A stretch of DNA of 64,000 nucleotides from Acidimicrobiia bacterium. GTDB taxonomy: Bacteria > Actinomycetota > Acidimicrobiia > IMCC26256 > JAMXLJ01. The position numbers were made by a program, and so were the translations under genes. The notes under the pieces were generated by a model that did not search any database, was not told where the DNA came from, and saw only the letters and a list, made by a program, of their open reading frames with translations. This document shows, one piece after another, positions 60,428-64,000 of the stretch. The stretch spans positions 124,001 through 188,000 of the forward strand of contig DASRES010000069.1 of the NCBI GenBank assembly GCA_035651955.1, given 5' to 3'. Numbering within the stretch: position 1 is the first letter of the stretch; every line of letters starts with the position of its first letter.

Positions 60428-61354
60428 ATGGCCCTCCCCGACGACGTCAAGGAGCTCGCGGCCGAGGTCCGCAACTGGGGCCGCTGGGGTGCCGACGACG
60501 AGATCGGGACGATCAACCTGATCACCGACGAGGTCGTGCGCGACGCGGCCGCGCTGGTCACGACCGGCAAGCGGTTCGCGCTCGGACTCCCGCTCGACCA
60601 GGCCGGTCCGCAGATCGGCGCGATCCCCGGCCGGACGAACCCGTTGCGGACGATGTTGATGATCAACACGCCGCTGACCGGCGACCCGTCGAACTTCTGC
60701 ACCAGCGACGACACCGTGACCATGGGCATCCAGGCGTGCACGCACTGGGACGGCCTCGGCCACGTCAGCTACGACGGCAACCTCTACAACGGTGTCCCCG
60801 CGAGCGTCATCAACGAGTTCGGTGCGAACCGGCTCGGGATCCACAACATCACCTCGCTGGTGTCGCGAGGCGTGCTCCTCGACGTCGCGCGCGCGAAGGG
60901 CGTCGACCGTCTCAAGGGCGGCTATCCGATCACCGGCGACGATCTCGACGCCGCGGCCGAGCTCGGGAAGGTCGACGTGCGACCCGGTGACATCGTGCTC
61001 GTCCGGACGGGTCAGATGCAGCTCTTCCATGCCGGCGACAAGATGGCGTACGGCACCCCGGCGGCGGGGCCGTCGCTGCAGAGCGTGCGGTGGTTCCGCG
61101 AGCACGACGTCGCGGCCGTCGCGACCGACAACATCACGTTCGAGGTGTTCCCGTGCGAACGTGACGACGCGCTGTTGCCCGTCCACCTCCTGCACCTCGT
61201 CGACATGGGCATGACCCAGGGCCAGAACTGGGACCTCGAGCAGCTCGCGGCCGACTGCGCGGACGACGGGCGGTACGCGTTCCTTCTGGATGCGTCACCG
61301 TTGCCGTTCACCAACGCGGTCGGGTCTCCGGTCCAGCCGGTTGCGATCAAGTAG
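60428..61354 (+). CDS. cyclase family protein (kynurenine formamidase-like fold)
   Basis: A 308-residue metal-dependent cyclase-family protein. The HxGTHxDxP-type motif reads ACTHWDGLGHVSYDGNLYNG (His and Asp ligands); other segments are GIHNITSLVSRGVLLDVARAKGVDRLKGGYPITGDDLDAAAELGKVDVRPGDIVLVRTGQ and ATDNITFEVFPCERDDALLPVHLLHLVDMGMTQGQNWDLEQLAADCADDGRYAFLLDASPLPFTNAVGSPVQPVAIK. Relatives hydrolyse formyl-kynurenine or lactones. ATG 60428 has GGGAGG 8 bases upstream. It is 17 bases before an SDR gene. The substrate is unknown, perhaps a cyclic ketone-derived lactone. Confidence 0.86.
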   Translation: MALPDDVKELAAEVRNWGRWGADDEIGTINLITDEVVRDAAALVTTGKRFALGLPLDQAGPQIGAIPGRTNPLRTMLMINTPLTGDPSNFCTSDDTVTMGIQACTHWDGLGHVSYDGNLYNGVPASVINEFGANRLGIHNITSLVSRGVLLDVARAKGVDRLKGGYPITGDDLDAAAELGKVDVRPGDIVLVRTGQMQLFHAGDKMAYGTPAAGPSLQSVRWFREHDVAAVATDNITFEVFPCERDDALLPVHLLHLVDMGMTQGQNWDLEQLAADCADDGRYAFLLDASPLPFTNAVGSPVQPVAIK

Positions 61355-61370
61355 CCCGGGCCACGAGCGG

Positions 61371-62171
61371 ATGACGCGCAGCGACGACACGGCGATCCCC
61401 GACTACCCGGGGAAGCTGCGGCTCGACGACAGGCGGTTCGTCGTGATCGGCGCGGGACAGGGGATCGGCCGCCAGGCGACGCACGCGCTCGCGTCGGTCG
61501 GCGCGCGCACGTTCTGCGTCGATCTCGACCACGACCTCGCGAACGACATCGCGCAGGAGGTCGACGGCGTCGCGTGGTCGGGTGACGCGACGAAGCGCGA
61601 CGACGCGGAGTCGATGTTCGCGAGCGCGCAGGCCGCGTTCGGCGACATCGACGGCGTCGTCGACATCATCGGCATGGCGCAGTACGCGGACCTCGTCGAC
61701 ATCACCGACGAGCTGTGGAACTGGCACTTCGACATCGTCCTGCGGCACGCGTACCTCGCGATGCAGCTCGGTGGGCGCGCGATGACGCGGAGCGGGGGCG
61801 GAGCGATGGTGTTCGTCGCGTCGGTGTCGGGGATCACGTCCGCCCCGCGTCACGCCGCGTACGGCGCGGCGAAGGCGGGGTTGATTGCGCTCGTCCGCTC
61901 GGGTGCCGTCGAGCTCGGGCCCTCCAACATCCGGGTCAACGCGGTCGCGCCCGGCGTCGTGTGGACGCCGCGCGTCTCGGCCTACCTGGGTGACGAGGGG
62001 CGCGCCCGCAACACCGAGAACGCGCCGCTGCGTCGCGTCGCCCTGCCCGCCGACATCGCGTCGGCGATCCTGTTCCTCGCGTCGGACCTCGCGTCGTACG
62101 TCACCGGGCAGACGCTCGTCGTCGACGGCGGCGTCGGCGCCAAGTTCCCGTACCCGATGGGAGAGCTGTGA
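61371..62171 (+). CDS. short-chain dehydrogenase/reductase
   Basis: A 266-residue SDR with a 20-residue N-terminal extension: RFVVIGAGQGIGRQATHALASVGARTFCVDLDHDL, VVDIIGMAQY (NNAG replaced), FVASVSGITSAPRHAAYGAAKAGLIALVRSGAVELGPSNIRVNAVAPGVVWTPRV, and FLASDLASYVTGQTLVVDGG. Tyr and Lys are present. It overlaps the VOC gene by GTGA and follows the cyclase gene by 16 bases. The replaced NNAG may mean altered stability or substrate. Confidence 0.85.
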   Translation: MTRSDDTAIPDYPGKLRLDDRRFVVIGAGQGIGRQATHALASVGARTFCVDLDHDLANDIAQEVDGVAWSGDATKRDDAESMFASAQAAFGDIDGVVDIIGMAQYADLVDITDELWNWHFDIVLRHAYLAMQLGGRAMTRSGGGAMVFVASVSGITSAPRHAAYGAAKAGLIALVRSGAVELGPSNIRVNAVAPGVVWTPRVSAYLGDEGRARNTENAPLRRVALPADIASAILFLASDLASYVTGQTLVVDGGVGAKFPYPMGEL

Positions 62172-62545
62172 TCGATCACGTGGGGATCCAGTGCGCGGAC
62201 GTCGCCGGGAGCCGCTCGTTCTACGAAGCCCTGCTCGCACGGCTCGGGATGAAGGCGGCGTTCGAGCCGGCGCCGGATGTCGTCGGGTTCTTCGGCCCGC
62301 AGCCCGGGTCGTTCTGGCTCAGCCCGGCGGAGCGCGACGAGACGCGTGAGATCCATGTCGCGTTCCGGGCCCGGACGCGTGCCGAGGTGCGCGCGTTCCA
62401 CGACGCCGCGGTCGCGCTCGGCGCCGAGATCCTGCACGCGCCGCGGGTGTTCCCCGAGTACCACCCGACCTACTACGGCGCGTTCGTGCGCGACCCCGAC
62501 GGTCACAATGTCGAAGCCGTCTGCCACGAAGACACCGACGGGTGA
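62168..62545 (+). CDS. VOC (glyoxalase-fold) protein
   Basis: A 125-residue vicinal-oxygen-chelate protein: MIDHVGIQCADVAGSRSFYEALLARLGMKAAFEPAPDVVGFFG with the first His ligand, then EIHVAFRARTRAEVRAFHDAAVALGAEILHAPRVFPEYHPTYYGAFVRDPDGHNVEAVCHED with the terminal Glu. It has the two beta-alpha-beta-beta-beta modules of one subunit. Relatives are isomerases, dioxygenases or lyases. GTG 62168 overlaps the SDR stop. A hairpin follows before the DsbA-like gene. Confidence 0.85.
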   Translation: MIDHVGIQCADVAGSRSFYEALLARLGMKAAFEPAPDVVGFFGPQPGSFWLSPAERDETREIHVAFRARTRAEVRAFHDAAVALGAEILHAPRVFPEYHPTYYGAFVRDPDGHNVEAVCHEDTDG

Positions 62546-62559
62546 CGGCGTCCCGCAGG

Positions 62560-62608
62560 CGCGTTGGGGCGTTTTCGCGTCCATACGCCGAGAAAGTGAC
62601 CCAACGCG
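62560..62608. promoter_or_regulatory. inverted repeat upstream of DsbA-like selenoprotein gene
   Basis: CGCGTTGGG (62560-62568) and CCCAACGCG (62600-62608) are perfect 9-base arms with a 31-base spacer. The right arm ends 7 bases before the TACGGT -10 box at 62616. It may be a terminator for the VOC gene or an operator. Confidence 0.4.
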
Positions 62609-62615
62609 GCGGGGG

Positions 62616-62621
62616 TACGGT
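62616..62621 (+). promoter_or_regulatory. leaderless -10 box of DsbA-like selenoprotein gene
   Basis: TACGGT lies 8 bases before GTG 62630, the same spacing as at 4571, 22566 and 54907. This supports the upstream start that includes the in-frame TGA. Confidence 0.6.
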
Positions 62622-62629
62622 GCGTCGTC

Positions 62630-63256
62630 GTGACACCCGTCCCCCTCCTCGTCTGGTCGGACTTCCTCTGACCGTGGTGCTACGTCGCGGCGGTCCGCCT
62701 CGAAGAGCTGCAGCAACGTCTCGGTGACGCGATCACGGTCGAGTGGCGGGCCTTCCTGCTGCGCCCGGAGCGCGAGCAGCGCCCGCTCGACCGGTTCCGC
62801 GCGTACACCGAGTCGTGGCGGCGGCCGGCGTCGGTCGAGCCGCGCTGCGAGTTCACGGTCTGGGCGACCGACGCCCCGCCGCCGTCGCACAGCGTCCCGC
62901 CCGCCGTCGCGGCGAAGGTCGCAGGGCTGTTCGGCGACGAGCCGGCCCGCCGCTACCACGAGGCGCTGCTCCACGCCTACTTCGCCGAGAACCGCACGGT
63001 GTCGGACCGTGCCGTGCTCGTCGACGTGGCTGCGTCCGTCGGGCTCGACCCCGACGCCTTCGACGCCGCCCTCACCCAGCACGGCGAGGAGCAGCAGCGC
63101 CGGGTCTTCGCCGAGTACCACGAGGCGATCGAGCTCGGGATCTACGCCGTCCCGGCCGTGGTCGTCGCCGGGCGCTTCCTCGTGAGCGGAGCGGTCGAGG
63201 TCGCCGACTACGAGCGGATGCTCGAGCGGGCCACCGAGCCGGGCGCCAGCATGTAA
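62630..63256 (+). CDS. DsbA/FrnE-like selenoprotein with UPWC active site
   Basis: A 208-residue thioredoxin-fold oxidoreductase of the DsbA/FrnE group, read through TGA at 62669-62671 as selenocysteine 14. The active site is WSDFL-U-PWC-Y, where relatives have CPWC. The frame stays open from GTG 62630 to the stop at 63254-63256, with no other TGA. The helical insert (FRAYTESWRRPASVEP) and the cis-Pro loop (YAVPAVVVAGRFLVSGA, near residue 175) are in place. Conventional calling would keep only 63 or so percent from GTG 62999. A leaderless TACGGT box sits 8 bases before the start. A hairpin follows the UGA. It would act as a dithiol/selenol oxidoreductase in the cytoplasm, since no signal peptide is seen. 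Confidence 0.87.
62669..62705 (+). promoter_or_regulatory. UGA plus candidate bacterial SECIS hairpin of DsbA-like gene
   Basis: After TGA (62669-62671), the stem 62689-62692/62696-62699 closes the loop GTC (62693-62695), whose G is base 22 after TGA. Beyond a C-U mismatch, three more pairs form (62685-62687 with 62701-62703). This matches the CMD hairpins in position, in a GTY loop and in a mismatch within the stem, though the sequence is unrelated. Confidence 0.68.
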
Positions 63257-63307
63257 ACGAGCTCCTTCGCCCTCAACAACCGGCCCGTCCGCCCGATGAG
63301 CCAGCAT

Positions 63308-64000
63308 GGCGATCGAGGGCGCCGGCGCGCCCGAGGACGGCTCGGGACGGATCGCGGGCAGCGTCACCGCGGTGATCCTCCGCTGCGCGGCGCGGGTCGC
63401 GGGCGACGAGGCCGTCCCCCGCCTCATGGCGCTCGCCGGGGACGACCGTGACCCGGCCGAGCTGCGCGAGCAGTCGACGTGGAGCGACTACGCGACGGTC
63501 GTCGCGCTCTTCCGAGCCGGGATCGAGGTCACGGGCGACGCTCGCTTCGCGCGCGTCGTCGGCGAGGAGATGCTGCGGCAGTGGCAGGGCAGCGAGGTCG
63601 TCGCGCTCCTCCGGGCGCTCGGCTCGCCGGCCGAGGTGCTGCGCAACATCGCCGTCACCGCGTCGAAGATCTCCACCGCGACGCGCCTCGAACCCGTCGA
63701 GCTCGGCGACGACCACGCCGTGGTCGAGGCGTGGGCGGTCGCCGGGCTCGAGCGCGACGTCACGTTCTGCGAGTACACCGCCGGGACGCTCTCGCAGGTC
63801 CCCATCGTGTTCGGCATCGATCCGGCCGAGGTCGTCGAGACGCAGTGCCAACGCCGCGGCGCGCCTCGCTGCGTCTACGAGGTCCGCTGGGACCCGTCGA
63901 CGTCGCCCGAGACGAACCCGCAGCGACGCATCGAGCACCTCGAGGCGCAGCTCGCGGTCCTCACCGAGCGGTTCGAGTCGATGCAGGAGGCGACGCGCGA
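63308..64000 (+). CDS. V4R/heme-NO-binding-like sensor protein, 3' end outside window
   Basis: An open frame runs from ATG 63308 (ATG 63296 in frame just before) to the window end with no stop: 231 residues. The start is MAIEGAGAPEDGSGRIAGSVTAVILRCAARVAGDEAVPRLMALAGDD. Then come WSDYATVVALFRAGIEVTGDARFARVVGEEMLRQWQGSEVVALLRALGSPAEVLRNIAVTASKIS and a Cys-rich end, CEYTAGTLSQVPIVFGIDPAEVVETQCQRRGAPRCVYEVRW. This is typical of V4R-type sensor domains that precede GAF, PAS or GGDEF output domains in actinobacteria. A coiled-coil linker (RRIEHLEAQLAVLTERFESMQ) begins at the edge. The output domain and ligand cannot be seen. Confidence 0.75.

Overview
This is a gene-dense, very GC-rich window (coding on both strands, no gap longer than about 140 bases, no RNA gene, no insertion sequence, no CRISPR array). 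The protein families (many short-chain dehydrogenases, acyl-CoA dehydrogenases, LLM flavin oxidoreductases, Ltp/DUF35 pairs, CaiB-type racemase), the TANNNT -10 boxes placed 6-9 bases before start codons (leaderless transcripts) and the many GTGA start/stop overlaps point to a free-living actinobacterium. I infer a lineage outside Mycobacterium, perhaps Acidimicrobiia, that degrades steroids. That placement is inference.

Most striking is that three genes carry an in-frame UGA exactly where their families have a redox cysteine. Two are carboxymuconolactone decarboxylase/AhpD-like proteins (positions 2-301, cut by the window edge, and 23915-23436), in which UGA replaces the second Cys of CxxC. 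The third is a DsbA/FrnE-like oxidoreductase (62630-63256), in which UGA replaces the first Cys of CPWC. Each UGA is followed by a hairpin whose 3-base loop starts with G, 21 or 22 bases downstream. In the two CMD genes the stems differ by three compensatory base-pair changes. I read these as selenoproteins with bacterial SECIS elements. Ordinary gene calling reports only their C-terminal fragments.

Layout. 1-5.4 kb: CMD selenoprotein, two SDRs, an acyl-CoA ligase, a tandem crotonase, two tiny desulforedoxin-like proteins and an enoyl-CoA hydratase. 5.4-9.9 kb: amidohydrolase, aminoglycoside-phosphotransferase-like kinase and alpha-methylacyl-CoA racemase, divergent from a FadA5-type thiolase across a KstR-like operator. 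9.9-13.5 kb: esterase, secreted protein, LLM oxidoreductase and GntR regulator. 13.5-17.7 kb: hydroxysteroid-dehydrogenase-like SDR, and FadD19-like ligase divergent from an Ltp/DUF35 pair across a second KstR-like operator. 17.7-18.7 kb: a DUF559 gene bracketed by two long palindromes. 18.7-25.5 kb: assorted redox genes and the second CMD selenoprotein. 25.6-41.2 kb: the steroid ring C/D (HIP) catabolic block, comprising SDR, FadE30, IpdF, EchA20, DUF35, Ltp, IpdA, IpdB, IpdC, accessory hydrolases, FadA6 and a FadE pair. 41.2-57.5 kb: L,D-transpeptidase, SDRs, two paralogous amidohydrolases, glutamate dehydrogenase, LLM proteins, IclR regulator, a fused FadE34-type dehydrogenase, thioesterase and esterase. 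57.6-64 kb: aldehyde and alcohol dehydrogenases, cyclase, SDR, VOC protein, DsbA-like selenoprotein and a truncated V4R-type sensor.

The catabolic genes fit together as steroid degradation: side-chain activation and beta-oxidation (FadD19, racemase, FadA5, Ltp/DUF35 aldolase, FadE34-type) and ring C/D opening (EchA20, IpdAB, IpdC, IpdF, FadE30, FadA6). Two operator families appear. KstR-like sites (TAGAAC-n2-(G/A)TTCT(A/G)) lie at side-chain genes. A second 15-bp palindrome, CTGACGnnnCRTCAG, lies in front of echA20, the FadE pair, both amidohydrolases and the aldehyde dehydrogenase. No TetR-family repressor gene lies in the window.
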